Shown: positions 17,755 to 27,005 of the stretch, one piece after another
Layout of the letters: the number at the start of each line of letters is the position of its first letter
How positions within the stretch are numbered: position 1 is the stretch's first letter
Source of the DNA: Bacteroidota bacterium
GTDB lineage: Bacteria > Bacteroidota > Ignavibacteria > Ignavibacteriales > Melioribacteraceae
DNA length: 64,000 bases
Direction of reading: 5' to 3'
Assembly (NCBI GenBank): GCA_018829205.1
Contig: JAHJUE010000011.1
Coordinates: 1-64,000, forward strand
The notes under the pieces: generated by a model
Databases searched by the model: none
Seen by the model: only the letters and a program-made list of their open reading frames with translations
Told to the model about the DNA's origin: nothing
Program-made: the position numbers and the translations under genes

Positions 17755-19603
17755 TACCGCCTCCAAGGATTTCAGAAATTTTTTCTTCAATATCTGATGA
17801 TTTGAAAGGTAATCCTCTCATTTTATTAAATTGTATAACCGGAATTAAAAACTCGCTTCTAATAATACGTGCTAACTGACCCATATTAATTTCCGGAATT
17901 AAGATATTTTTAAACTTTCTTAAAACTGCTTCTGTATTTTTAGGAAGAGGATTTAAATACCTTAGGTGGGCTTGAGATACTTTAACACCATTTTTTTTGC
18001 ATTTATCCATCGCCTCGGTAATTGAACCGAATGTACCGCCCCATCCTAAAACTAAGAGTTCACCTTCCTGATCCCCAATTACTTCAAGATCGGGTATATC
18101 ATTTTCCATATTTTTTACTTTTTGCGCTCTGATTCTAATCATATTATCATGATTATCAGGATCATAACTTACATTGCCTGTAATGTTTGCTTTTTCCAAA
18201 CCGCCCAAACGATGTTCCATTCCAGGCGTGCCTGGTTTAACCCACGGACGTGCAAGATTTTCATCGCGCGAAAATGGTTGATAACCTTCCGGATCAGTTC
18301 TAAATTTCACTTCAATTTTTGGAAGTTCGCTTATTTCAGGAACTCTCCATGGTTCGGCACCGTTGGCAATATAACCGTCGGTTAGTAAAATAACCGGAGT
18401 CATAAATTTAAGCGCTAATCTAGAAGCTTCAATTGCCATTGTAAAACATTCACTTGGGGTTGAAGCGGCAATTACAGCCATAGGAGCTTCACCGTTTCTG
18501 CCGTAAATTGACTGCAATAAATCTGCTTGCTCTGTCTTAGTAGGAAGTCCGGTTGAAGGCCCTCCTCTTTGAACGTTTACGATTACAAGCGGAAGTTCAG
18601 TCATTACTGCTAAACCCATTGCTTCGGTTTTTAATGCCATACCGGGACCAGATGTAGTTGTAATTGCAAGCGAACCGCCGAATGCAGCTCCGATTGCAGA
18701 AGAAATACCGGCAATTTCATCCTCAGCCTGAAGTGTTTTTACATTGTAATTTTTATATGAACTTAAAAAATGCAGAATATCTGAAGCAGGTGTAATAGGA
18801 TATGAACCTAAAAACAAGGGCAAGTCGGCTAATTGAGCAGCCGCTGCAAATCCTAATGCCGTAGCTTCATTACCTGAAATACTTCTGTATGTTCCTTTAG
18901 GAAGTTTAGCCGGTTTAACATTATAGCGTGTGGTGAATATTTCTGTACTGTCGCCGAAATAATAACCTGCCTTTAAAACTTTCTGATTTGCTTCTGCGAT
19001 ATCCGGTTTGTTCTTAAACTTAGAAGCAATCCAGTTCATTGAAGGTTCAAGAGGTCTGCTGTATAACCAATACATCATACCTAAAGCAAAAAAGTTTTTA
19101 CATCTTACAATTTCTTTTGTTGACAAAGATGTTTCAGCCAAGGTATTAGTAGTAAGAGTGGTTATAGGAACTCTAATAACTTTATACCCTGCCAAAGTAT
19201 CGTCATTTAAAGGATTTGATTCCCAACCGGCTGTTTGTAAGTTTTTTGCGTCAAACGCATCTTCATTAACAATTATAGTAGCAGTTGGTTTAATATCTTT
19301 AAGATTTATTTTTAAAGCTGCCGGATTCATTGCGACTAAAACATCAGGACTATCGCCGGGAGTAAAAACATCGCTTGAGGAAAAGTGAAGCTGGAAACCG
19401 CTAACACCGTAAAGCGTTCCTGCGGGAGCGCGAATTTCTGCCGGATAATCGGGAAGTGTGGAAAGATCGTTACCTACTAATGCAGTTGTATCACTAAATT
19501 GCGATCCTGTAAGCTGCATGCCGTCGCCGGAATCTCCGGCAAAACGCACGGTAACGTCACTTAGATCAACAGTTTCAACATTCTTATCATTATCTTGTGC
19601 CAT
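17744..19603 (-). CDS. korA: 2-oxoacid:ferredoxin oxidoreductase, fused gamma-alpha subunit
   Basis: A 619-residue fusion. The N-terminal gamma-type domain (about 10-200, with FAGDSGDGMQLTGSQF) precedes the alpha-type pyrimidine-binding domain (about 225-600). The latter carries SYPITPASDILH, LQAEDEIAGISSAIGAAFGG and QRGGPSTGLPTKTEQADL. This order is typical of KorA from anaerobic or facultative bacteria. It feeds or drains the citric acid cycle at 2-oxoglutarate in the cytoplasm. GAAGG-type sequence lies slightly far upstream, so the start is fair rather than certain. Confidence 0.93.
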   Translation of the reverse strand: MAQDNDKNVETVDLSDVTVRFAGDSGDGMQLTGSQFSDTTALVGNDLSTLPDYPAEIRAPAGTLYGVSGFQLHFSSSDVFTPGDSPDVLVAMNPAALKINLKDIKPTATIIVNEDAFDAKNLQTAGWESNPLNDDTLAGYKVIRVPITTLTTNTLAETSLSTKEIVRCKNFFALGMMYWLYSRPLEPSMNWIASKFKNKPDIAEANQKVLKAGYYFGDSTEIFTTRYNVKPAKLPKGTYRSISGNEATALGFAAAAQLADLPLFLGSYPITPASDILHFLSSYKNYNVKTLQAEDEIAGISSAIGAAFGGSLAITTTSGPGMALKTEAMGLAVMTELPLVIVNVQRGGPSTGLPTKTEQADLLQSIYGRNGEAPMAVIAASTPSECFTMAIEASRLALKFMTPVILLTDGYIANGAEPWRVPEISELPKIEVKFRTDPEGYQPFSRDENLARPWVKPGTPGMEHRLGGLEKANITGNVSYDPDNHDNMIRIRAQKVKNMENDIPDLEVIGDQEGELLVLGWGGTFGSITEAMDKCKKNGVKVSQAHLRYLNPLPKNTEAVLRKFKNILIPEINMGQLARIIRSEFLIPVIQFNKMRGLPFKSSDIEEKISEILGGGNGK

Positions 19604-19694
19604 TTTGATTTAATTCATCCTTATTATTTTTTAATAAGTTATTTATTTTGTTGAGTAAAAATATAAAAGCTATGTTCATATATCAATTTTTTAT

Positions 19695-19721
19695 TCGGAT
19701 AATTAAAATTATTTTATCCGA
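19695..19721 (-). terminator. Inverted repeat at the end of dsbD
   Basis: TCGGATAA and TTATCCGA arms (8 bp) are separated by 11 bases and span the dsbD stop codon. No clear T-run follows on the minus strand, so a terminator role is only possible. Confidence 0.3.
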
Positions 19722-21490
19722 GACATTATATCTAATATTTCTTCTGCTGTTATAAATTGTGAAACTCTTTCAATTTCATTCCCCTGGGAATCTATAAAAA
19801 TTAAAGTCGGCATACCAATTATTTTGAATTTATTTCTTATCATTTCTGTTTCATCCGACATAGTTTTTGTCATATCGATTTTATAGTTAGAAAATTCCTT
19901 TGATTTCGTTATTACCCTTTCATCAGAAAAAGTTAATGCATCCAATTCTTTACAAGGAATGCACCAATCCGCATAAAAATCCAAAATCATCTTTTCATTT
20001 TTATTTATTGACGCTTCATATGCAGAGTCGGAATAATTTTGCCATTCCGGTGATTTTTTATCCGACGGCCACAATAAATAAACGCCAAGTATAATTATCG
20101 AAAAAGAAAATACAGTTTTTAATATTCTAAATACTTTTAAGTTATTGGCGGTTTTATCAAAAATCAATAAATATAATGATGCAAAAATCATAAATACAGG
20201 AAGCAGATAATTATTAACTGATTTTGGAAGTATTGGTCCTAAGAAATAAATAGCCATTCCAATTAATAAAAAACCGAAAATATGTTTCACCGCGTCCATC
20301 CAGAATCCGGCTTTCGGCAGTGATTTAATCTTCCCCGAAAATAATGCGAGAAATAAATATGGAAATCCAAGTCCCACAGCCAAAAAGAAAAACATTAAGA
20401 AACCATATAACGGATCACCTTTTGCTCCGACGTATGTAACCAATCCCAATACAAAAGGACCTATACAAGGAGCTGCGACAATACCCATTGTCAAACCCAT
20501 TAGCAATGCGCCTACGGCGCCGGATTTCGCGCCTCCCGCTTTCATAACCCATGAATTCGGGAGTTTAAATTCATATAATCCGAACATGCTTAACGATAAT
20601 GCGACTAACACTCCGGCAACAGCAATAGTAACATATGTATTCTGAAGCAGGCTTCCGAAAACCGCCCCGCTTAATGATGTTATTACGCCGACAACAGAAT
20701 ATGTAATTGCCATTCCCAGAACATAAAGCAAACCTAAAAAGAATAATCTACCCGTACTCCCTTCGCTTTGTACGCCGAAATATCCAACGGTTATTGGAAT
20801 TAACGGATATACGCAAGGAGTCAAATTTAATGCAAGTCCCCCCAGAAAAACAATCAACAAACTTAAAAACAATCCGCTTGATTCAAGAGTAGAAGCTAAT
20901 GAATCTTCATCTCTAATTTCGGAATTTACTTCCTGATATGAATAAACCATATCCAGGCCTGAAAATATTTCTGAGTTGATTTCATTAATAGGAGTTTTAT
21001 TATCTGTAATTTCAATTGAAATTGTATCCTGAACATCAGCCGGAGCTAAACATGATTGGTTGTCGCATGCTTGATAGTTCAGACGCACAATCAAATCATA
21101 TAAACCTGTTTGAATATTTTCGGGAATTTTAAGAACAGCTCCGATAATTATTTCACCGTCGTAAACGGCGACCGGCTGATCGGAAAAATCAAATTTTATA
21201 TTTTTTGCTTCGGGATATTTTTCGCTAACAATTGTTATACCGAGTTCATTAGGTATTTCAAGTATTGTAGGAATTAAAAAATCCTCATTTGGTTTATTTG
21301 CGTTTATATGCCATGGTTCCGTAATCTTTGCTTTTACCGCAATCTTTAATTCGCTGTTTTGATGTACTTTATCAAACGATTTAAATGCCTCAATTTTAAC
21401 CAAATCCTGATTTATACCAATTTGCGAGAAATTAGTATTTACAGAAAATATTAGAACAAATAAAACCAGAATTAAACGAATACTCTTCAT
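19709..21490 (-). CDS. dsbD: Thiol:disulfide interchange protein DsbD
   Basis: 593 residues with the full three-domain layout. A signal peptide and periplasmic N-domain with CDNQSCLAP come first. An eight-helix membrane domain follows (NLTPCVYPLIPITVGYFG and APCIGPFVLG hold the two membrane cysteines). A C-terminal thioredoxin domain with DFYADWCIPCKELD is last. It moves electrons from cytoplasmic thioredoxin to periplasmic disulfide isomerases and cytochrome c maturation factors. It stands alone between nadE and korA on the same strand. Confidence 0.95.
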   Translation of the reverse strand: MKSIRLILVLFVLIFSVNTNFSQIGINQDLVKIEAFKSFDKVHQNSELKIAVKAKITEPWHINANKPNEDFLIPTILEIPNELGITIVSEKYPEAKNIKFDFSDQPVAVYDGEIIIGAVLKIPENIQTGLYDLIVRLNYQACDNQSCLAPADVQDTISIEITDNKTPINEINSEIFSGLDMVYSYQEVNSEIRDEDSLASTLESSGLFLSLLIVFLGGLALNLTPCVYPLIPITVGYFGVQSEGSTGRLFFLGLLYVLGMAITYSVVGVITSLSGAVFGSLLQNTYVTIAVAGVLVALSLSMFGLYEFKLPNSWVMKAGGAKSGAVGALLMGLTMGIVAAPCIGPFVLGLVTYVGAKGDPLYGFLMFFFLAVGLGFPYLFLALFSGKIKSLPKAGFWMDAVKHIFGFLLIGMAIYFLGPILPKSVNNYLLPVFMIFASLYLLIFDKTANNLKVFRILKTVFSFSIIILGVYLLWPSDKKSPEWQNYSDSAYEASINKNEKMILDFYADWCIPCKELDALTFSDERVITKSKEFSNYKIDMTKTMSDETEMIRNKFKIIGMPTLIFIDSQGNEIERVSQFITAEEILDIMSRIK

Positions 21491-21572
21491 ATTTTTCTCT
21501 TAAAAATTTCCTGTTATATTATTAAATATTTATCTGATAAGAAGTAAAATGACCTACATTTTCCCACTTATT

Positions 21573-23210
21573 TTATCTCTTCCATTTTTGAACAATCGGG
21601 AAACGCCTGCCGTAACCGAAAGCTTTAGTTGTAACTCTTAACGCCGGCGCGGCCTGTTTTCTTTTAAACTCATTCAAATCCACTAATCTTAAAACCTTTT
21701 TAACCGTTTCAGGTTCCCCAATAGCTTCAACTATCTCATTATATTCTTTATATTCTTCGAGATACATTTTTAAAATTTTATCCAAAAACTCATAAGGAGG
21801 CAACGAATCTTCATCCTTTTGTCCCGGTCTAAGTTCAGCCGAAGGAGCTTTTGTTATAATTTCGTTAGGAATAATTTCTTTATCCCTATTGATATAATTA
21901 CAAATCTTAAATACTTCTGTTTTATAAACATCGGCAATAATTCCAAGCGCTCCGTTCATATCACCATAAAGAGTGGCATAACCTACGCCCATTTCCGATT
22001 TGTTGCCTGTTGTGCAAAGCATATAATTTTTTTTATTGGAAATTGCCATCAAATAAATTCCGCGAATTCTTGATTGAAGATTTTCTTCGGTTACATTTTC
22101 TTCGAACCCGTTGAATTCATCCTTTAATACTTCTTTAATTTTTTCGAATACTGGTTGGATGGTTATAAGACTTGAAGAGATTCCGAGATTATTAATTAAT
22201 TTTTCGGAATCCTTAATACTTCCTTCGCTTGAATATTCAGAAGGCATTAAAACAACGTGTACATTTTCTTTACCGAATGATTGAACAGCAATATACGTAA
22301 CAAGGGCTGAATCAATTCCGCCGCTAAGCCCCACCAATGCTTTGGTGAAATTTGATTTTTTAGCATAATCGCTAAGACCCATAATTAATGCGTTCAGAAT
22401 TTCTTCTTCATATGAATTTTCAACATTATTTATCACTTCATATTTTTTAACCGTATCAAAAATTAGATAGTCTTCTTCATAAATTTTGCCGAGCAGCTGT
22501 AGTTCTCCCGCGGAATTAAAACACATGCTGCCGCCGTCGAAAATTAAATCAGTCTGGGCCCCGACACAGCAAACATAAGCAAGAGGAAGTTTATCATTCT
22601 TTGTTAAAACGGAAAGCATTTCCCGGCGTTCTTCTCTTCTGCCGTAGGCGTATGGACTTGCCGATATGTTTAATAAAACTGTTGCGCCTTTATCCACGAG
22701 CGACTGAACGGGATCAATAGAATATCTTCTTTGTTTCCAATAATCTGAATCGTTCCATATATCTTCGCAGATTGATATTCCTAATTTTTCATTTTTGAAT
22801 TCATGAATATAAACTTCTTTAGCCGATTCAAAATATCTTACTTCATCAAAAACATCATAATTGGGCAGTAAAGATTTGTGCTGAACAAATTGAACTTTAC
22901 CGTTGTAACAAAGCATTGCCGAGTTGTAAATACCTGTACCGACTTCTTCTAATTGTTCGGTAATAGTACCGAAGAGCAGACCAGTTTCAGAAGTAATTTC
23001 GGCAATTTCATACGAAGCTTTTAATACGGCTTTACGGAATTCATTTTTTTCAACAAGATCTTGAGGAGGATATCCGCAAAGGATAAGTTCGGGAAAGATA
23101 ACTAAATCAACTTTATCATTAATTACTTTCTTATAACCATCTATAATCTTTTTTTTGTTGCCTTCGATATCACCAATAATAGGATTGATCTGGCACAAAG
23201 AAATTTTCAT
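21573..23210 (-). CDS. nadE: Glutamine-dependent NAD+ synthetase
   Basis: A 545-residue two-domain enzyme. The N-terminal nitrilase-fold glutaminase domain has VIFPELILCGYPPQDLV (Glu), the KSLLPNYDVFDE lysine and the nucleophile in GISICEDIWND. The C-terminal synthetase domain has the ATP loop LSGGIDSALV near residue 292 and TTGNKSEMGVGYATLYGDM. It converts nicotinic acid adenine dinucleotide to NAD+ with glutamine-derived ammonia. Confidence 0.96.
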   Translation of the reverse strand: MKISLCQINPIIGDIEGNKKKIIDGYKKVINDKVDLVIFPELILCGYPPQDLVEKNEFRKAVLKASYEIAEITSETGLLFGTITEQLEEVGTGIYNSAMLCYNGKVQFVQHKSLLPNYDVFDEVRYFESAKEVYIHEFKNEKLGISICEDIWNDSDYWKQRRYSIDPVQSLVDKGATVLLNISASPYAYGRREERREMLSVLTKNDKLPLAYVCCVGAQTDLIFDGGSMCFNSAGELQLLGKIYEEDYLIFDTVKKYEVINNVENSYEEEILNALIMGLSDYAKKSNFTKALVGLSGGIDSALVTYIAVQSFGKENVHVVLMPSEYSSEGSIKDSEKLINNLGISSSLITIQPVFEKIKEVLKDEFNGFEENVTEENLQSRIRGIYLMAISNKKNYMLCTTGNKSEMGVGYATLYGDMNGALGIIADVYKTEVFKICNYINRDKEIIPNEIITKAPSAELRPGQKDEDSLPPYEFLDKILKMYLEEYKEYNEIVEAIGEPETVKKVLRLVDLNEFKRKQAAPALRVTTKAFGYGRRFPIVQKWKR

Positions 23211-23382
23211 TTCAATCTTTCATAAAATTTTATAACATTAAAAATAGGTAAGTTAACAGGTTAATTCAACGTTTTTGTCCAAATAAAATTTAAAGTTGTG
23301 ATTTTCAAACAAGATCAGTTATCTTTTACCAAACCTTTCAATCAAACCAACGTCTAAAAATCAGAAAACAAAGGAATTTATT

Positions 23383-23883
23383 ATGACAGAACGATTTTAC
23401 CGCTCAAGAAAAAACAGGGTAATAGGCGGAGTTGCAGGCGGACTTGCTGAATATTGGAATTTAGATCCTGTTTTGGCACGTGTATTATTTATCATTGTCG
23501 CATTGATGACAGGAATTGGGCTATTCCTTTATATAATACTTTGGATAATAATTCCCGAAGAACCATTTATTTATCAGGAATTTGGAAAAGAAACTAAGGA
23601 CGCGGGAGAAAAAGAAAAGAATTCTGGAAATTCCGATACCGAAGAAAAAAAAACAGCCGGAAGTAATTTTGAATATAAATACAATTACGAAAACAGCTTC
23701 AAAAAACAAAACGGAAGCGGAAGAATTATAGGCGGTATTTTCCTAATTGGATTAGGATTGTTTTTTTTGGCTGAAAGAATTTTTCCTTATTTTGATTTTC
23801 AGGATTTTCTACCATTAATATTTATTGGAATAGGTATTTTGTTAATTGTTACTTCATACAGGAATAAGAAAAATGAATATTAA
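23383..23883 (+). CDS. PspC-domain membrane protein
   Basis: 166 residues. The N-terminal PspC domain (about 1-62) has RSRKNRVIGGVAGGLAEYWNLDP and a membrane helix. A charged Lys/Glu-rich linker follows (about 65-105), then two C-terminal helices resembling LiaI/DUF5668 (GRIIGGIFLIGLGLFFLAER). PspC domains sense or signal envelope stress. AGGA precedes the ATG. It overlaps the next gene by 11 bases, so the two are co-translated. Confidence 0.88.
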   Translation: MTERFYRSRKNRVIGGVAGGLAEYWNLDPVLARVLFIIVALMTGIGLFLYIILWIIIPEEPFIYQEFGKETKDAGEKEKNSGNSDTEEKKTAGSNFEYKYNYENSFKKQNGSGRIIGGIFLIGLGLFFLAERIFPYFDFQDFLPLIFIGIGILLIVTSYRNKKNEY

Positions 23884-24790
23884 ATCAGGACAAATATTTT
23901 GGGGATTATTCTTTTTAACCTTAGGAACGCTTTTCTTTTTTGATAAATACGAAATCATAAATACCGATTTCTATTTCATTTGGGATTTATGGCCTGTTGT
24001 ATTTGTCTTTATAGGATTGATGGTAATATCTAAAGACACTTTTATTAAACCAATAATCGGAGCTCTGTTCGGAGTTTATGTTGCTCTTATGATATTCGGT
24101 GCTGTTAACAATACAATTTCAGGCAAATTTGTTAAAACAGATTTTGACGATGAGGATGAATTCCACTCCGTGCAGAAGTTCTTAGAGCCTTATGATGAAG
24201 AAATTCAATTTGCCGATTTATACCTAACAGCCGGAATTGGAATATGCGAAATAAGGCACTCTACAAGAGATTTAATTAGAGGAATTGCGAGGGGTACAAA
24301 TACAGATTATTATTTTAATACCGAAAAAGCTGGACAAAGGGCTAAAATTACGCTTGATCTTGAAAAAGAAAATCTCAGCATAATGGGGAATGAAATAAAA
24401 ACCAAACTTGATTTGCAGCTTAGCGAAGAACCTGTTTGGGATCTCGACCTTGAAATTGGCGCCGCAAAAACATATTTGGATTTAACCGATTATAAAATTA
24501 AAAGAATTGAATTAAAAACAGGCGCAACAGATACAAAACTTATTTTAGGCAGTTTGTATGATGTAACCTATATTGATGTTAAAATGGGAGCGGCAGCATT
24601 AGAAATAAAAATTCCACGCGAATTCGGATGTAAAATTGACGGTGAAATGGTTCTAATCAAAAAAAACCTGAAAGATTTTATTGAGAAAGATGACGATTAT
24701 TATATAACCGAAAACTATAGTGATACCGACAATAGATTTATTATAAATGTGGAAGGCGCTGTTTCTTCTCTTAAAGTAATAAGATACTAA
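23873..24790 (+). CDS. LiaF-like membrane protein with C-terminal adhesin-like beta domain
   Basis: A protein of about 305 residues. The first 80 residues form membrane helices typical of LiaF/DUF5668 (GQIFWGLFFLTLGTLFFFDKY). The remainder is a soluble repeat-like beta domain (LDLEIGAAKTYLDL, LKTGATDTKLILG, VKMGAAALEIKIP). I use the ATG at 23873; a longer frame begins 27 bases upstream inside the PspC gene. Together with its partner it probably forms an envelope-stress module, by analogy with LiaF/PspC systems. No LiaRS-type kinase or regulator is nearby. Confidence 0.8.
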   Translation: MNIKSGQIFWGLFFLTLGTLFFFDKYEIINTDFYFIWDLWPVVFVFIGLMVISKDTFIKPIIGALFGVYVALMIFGAVNNTISGKFVKTDFDDEDEFHSVQKFLEPYDEEIQFADLYLTAGIGICEIRHSTRDLIRGIARGTNTDYYFNTEKAGQRAKITLDLEKENLSIMGNEIKTKLDLQLSEEPVWDLDLEIGAAKTYLDLTDYKIKRIELKTGATDTKLILGSLYDVTYIDVKMGAAALEIKIPREFGCKIDGEMVLIKKNLKDFIEKDDDYYITENYSDTDNRFIINVEGAVSSLKVIRY

Positions 24791-25156
24791 CTAATTTTTT
24801 CCGGTATTTTTATGTTTACGTACGCCTTTGTTTTCCGCCGGAATCCAAAGGTGTTTTTTTAAAATCACACAATTATTTTCGTCAAATTCAATGCCTTCTT
24901 CCCGCAAAAGTGATTCCATAAGAAACGGATCACCGAAATGCATTCTTCCTGTAAGCGCGCCGAATCTGTTTACAACTCGATGACAAGGCAGGTTTAATTC
25001 CGAAGGCGGATTATTTATGGCCCACCCTACTGTTCTGGCAGCCGATTTTATTCCGCAAACTTCGGCAATGTGCCCGTAGGTTGTTACCTTTCCATAGGGT
25101 ATCAAAGCAACAACTTTATAAACTTTTTCAAAAAAATTTTCTTTTGATTTCTTCAA
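24791..25156 (-). CDS. MGMT-family DNA alkyltransferase-like protein
   Basis: 121 residues cover only the C-terminal DNA-binding/active-site domain of O6-alkylguanine-DNA alkyltransferases (IPYGKVTTYGHIAEVCG, RTVGWAINNPP). The acceptor cysteine is present in LPCHRVVNRFG, unlike alkyltransferase-like proteins, which have Trp there. It may therefore transfer alkyl groups, though it lacks the N-terminal domain of Ada or Ogt. It lies 12 bases after the cyclic-nucleotide-binding gene on the same strand. Confidence 0.88.
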   Translation of the reverse strand: MKKSKENFFEKVYKVVALIPYGKVTTYGHIAEVCGIKSAARTVGWAINNPPSELNLPCHRVVNRFGALTGRMHFGDPFLMESLLREEGIEFDENNCVILKKHLWIPAENKGVRKHKNTGKN

Positions 25157-25168
25157 ATTTCTTTTCTG

Positions 25169-25531
25169 CTAGGTATTCTTACTAACTTCTACTCTTTCTG
25201 CAAGTTTCCATAAATCATCAGTAGTATTTTTTAATCTTTTAGCGAGACTTTGTAAAATTTTCTTAGATATGTCGGGATACTTTAAAATAAGCGTATCAAT
25301 ATCAGCGTCAATCGTAATAATATAAGAATCATCAAGAGCTTTAATTGTTGCAGTACGAGGTGAATTTAAAATTGTACTCATTTCACCGACTACAGTTCCT
25401 TTATCGGCAAATTCAGCAATTTTAACATCACCTTTAAAAATACCAATTCTACCTTTTGTAAGAATATAAATTAAATTGTCTTTTGAACCTTCTTCAACAA
25501 TCGTATCATTTTTTTTGAAGAAATTCATCAT
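25169..25531 (-). CDS. Stand-alone cyclic-nucleotide-binding domain protein
   Basis: 120 residues form one cyclic-nucleotide-binding beta-roll (EEGSKDNLIYILTKGRIGIF, then VGEMSTILNSPRTATIKA with the Glu and Arg of the phosphate-binding cassette). A short C-terminal helix follows. There is no DNA-binding domain, so it is not a Crp/Fnr transcription factor. It probably binds a nucleotide or acts as a protein partner; the target is unknown. It lies 9 bases after prfB. Confidence 0.8.
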   Translation of the reverse strand: MMNFFKKNDTIVEEGSKDNLIYILTKGRIGIFKGDVKIAEFADKGTVVGEMSTILNSPRTATIKALDDSYIITIDADIDTLILKYPDISKKILQSLAKRLKNTTDDLWKLAERVEVSKNT

Positions 25532-25540
25532 TACTCCGTA

Positions 25541-26642
25541 TTAGTTTTGAGCAAACTTTAGAAGATAAGCTTTTATAAAATCATTTATATTTCCGTCCAT
25601 TACGCCTTGTGTATCTGATGTTTCCATATTCGTTCTATGGTCTTTCACCATATTATAAGGATGAAAAACATAGGATCGGATTTGGCTTCCCCATTCAATT
25701 TTCATTTTGCTTTTTTCAACTTCCTGCAATTCGGCATTTTGTTTTTCAACTTCAATTTGATAGAGTTTCGATTTCAATAATTTCATCGCATTTGTTTTGT
25801 TTTGAATCTGCGACCTTTCACTTTGACAAGCGGCAACAACACCTGAAGGCAAATGTGTAATTCTAACGGCGGTTTCAACTTTATTAACATTTTGTCCTCC
25901 TTTACCGCCAGAGCGGAAAGTATCGATTCTTAAATCCGCAGTATTAATATCAATTTCAATTGTATCGTCGACTTCAGGAATAACGGACACTGACGCGAAT
26001 GAAGTATGTCTTCTTTTATTTGAGTCAAAAGGAGAAATCCTTACAAGTCTGTGCACACCTGTTTCAGCTTTTGTGTATCCGTAAGCAAATTCGCCTGTAA
26101 TTTCAATAACCGCGCTTTTAATTCCGGCTCCGTCGCCTTCAAGCAAATCAAGCAAGGTCATTTTATAACCGTTCTGTTCGCCCCATCTAAAATACATTCG
26201 CATAAGCATATCGGCCCAATCCTGTGATTCGGTTCCGCCTGCCCCGGAATGAATTGTCATAATGCAGTTTTTATCATCATCATTACCGCTAAGCATATTT
26301 TTAAATTCAAGTTCTTCAATAGCGGTTTCTAGAGAAGCTAGTTCGCCTAAGACTTCATCAACTAATGATTCGTCTTCCTCTGCCTGGGCTAGTTCAACAA
26401 ACTCTGCGACATTAACATATTTTAGATTTACTTCATCCCACAAATCAGTCCATATTTGCAGTGATTTCTTTTTCTGCAGCACTCTTTGAGCTTCGCGCTG
26501 ATCGTTCCAAAAGCCGGGGACTTCGGATAAATTCTGCAATTCTTCTATTTGAATTTCTTTCTGATCTAATTTAAAGATAACCTCGTAGATTATTGATCTT
26601 CTCTTTATATTCTTTTAATTTTTTCACTTGTTCATCAAACAT
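25541..26642 (-). CDS. prfB: Peptide chain release factor 2, expressed by programmed +1 frameshift
   Basis: RF2 releases peptides at UGA and UAA. The main frame holds the SPF-type stop-recognition motif ([14 protein letters not shown]) and the catalytic GGQ ([13 protein letters not shown]). The true start is the ATG at 26642, which opens a 23-codon frame ending in RGYL and a TAA at 26573-26571. Slipping +1 at CTT joins it to [12 protein letters not shown] and the main frame, giving about 366 residues, the normal RF2 length. The RGYL junction is as in Escherichia coli. The stop at the slip site is TAA, not the usual TGA. A TTG at 26539 would make a truncated protein lacking the N-terminal helices. 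Confidence 0.92.
26567..26585 (-). promoter_or_regulatory. prfB: prfB programmed frameshift site with UAA
   Basis: On the minus strand CGAGGTTATCTTTAAA combines a short Shine-Dalgarno-like AGG, the TAT-CTT slip codons and an in-frame TAA. The known bacterial site is AGGGGG-TAT-CTT-TGA-C. The zero frame before it and the +1 frame after it both encode conserved RF2 sequence, so the shift is real. Confidence 0.88.
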
Positions 26643-26686
26643 ATTTATCAATGCTCCAGTTATTTTAAATATTTTTAATTTTATAA

Positions 26687-27004
26687 TTACTTTACTTCTA
26701 TTTCCATTCTTAATAATGCAGCGGCTAATGTTTTACCTTGAGCGTCATGTTTTAATGATACCGTTCCTCCCCCGCCCAAAGTATTGTTTAATAAAAAATT
26801 AAGCGCGCGGATATTGGGAAGTTCAAATCTTTCAACTTTTCCAAAACAGATTCCTTCAAAATGCCTGCTTACATTTTCCACTGTTAAATATTTTTTAATA
26901 ATTTCGTAACCATTATCATCGTAAGCTATAATACCAACATTTGCGGCATCGCCTTTGTCGCCGCTTCTTCCGTGCGCGATATCAAGTAATTTTATTTTTT
27001 TCAT
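26687..27004 (-). CDS. AtuA C-terminal-like domain protein, small subunit
   Basis: 105 residues match the small C-terminal domain found in acyclic-terpene-utilisation (AtuA/DUF1446) proteins, with IAHGRSGDKGDAANVGIIAY at the start and NNTLGGGGTVSLKHDAQGKTLA near the end. It starts one base after the large subunit with GGAGCTGTAAT before the ATG, so the two are co-translated. The biochemical role is not established. The gene pair suggests one enzyme split in two. Confidence 0.82.
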   Translation of the reverse strand: MKKIKLLDIAHGRSGDKGDAANVGIIAYDDNGYEIIKKYLTVENVSRHFEGICFGKVERFELPNIRALNFLLNNTLGGGGTVSLKHDAQGKTLAAALLRMEIEVK

Positions 27005-27005
27005 A

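Noticed and set aside
24791-25156. Alkyltransferase-like protein lacking the acceptor cysteine
   Set aside because: The motif is PCHRV with Cys, not PWHRV.
25541-26539. prfB as a 332-residue protein starting at TTG 26539
   Set aside because: It would lack the N-terminal helices; the leader frame and slip site upstream explain the full RF2.
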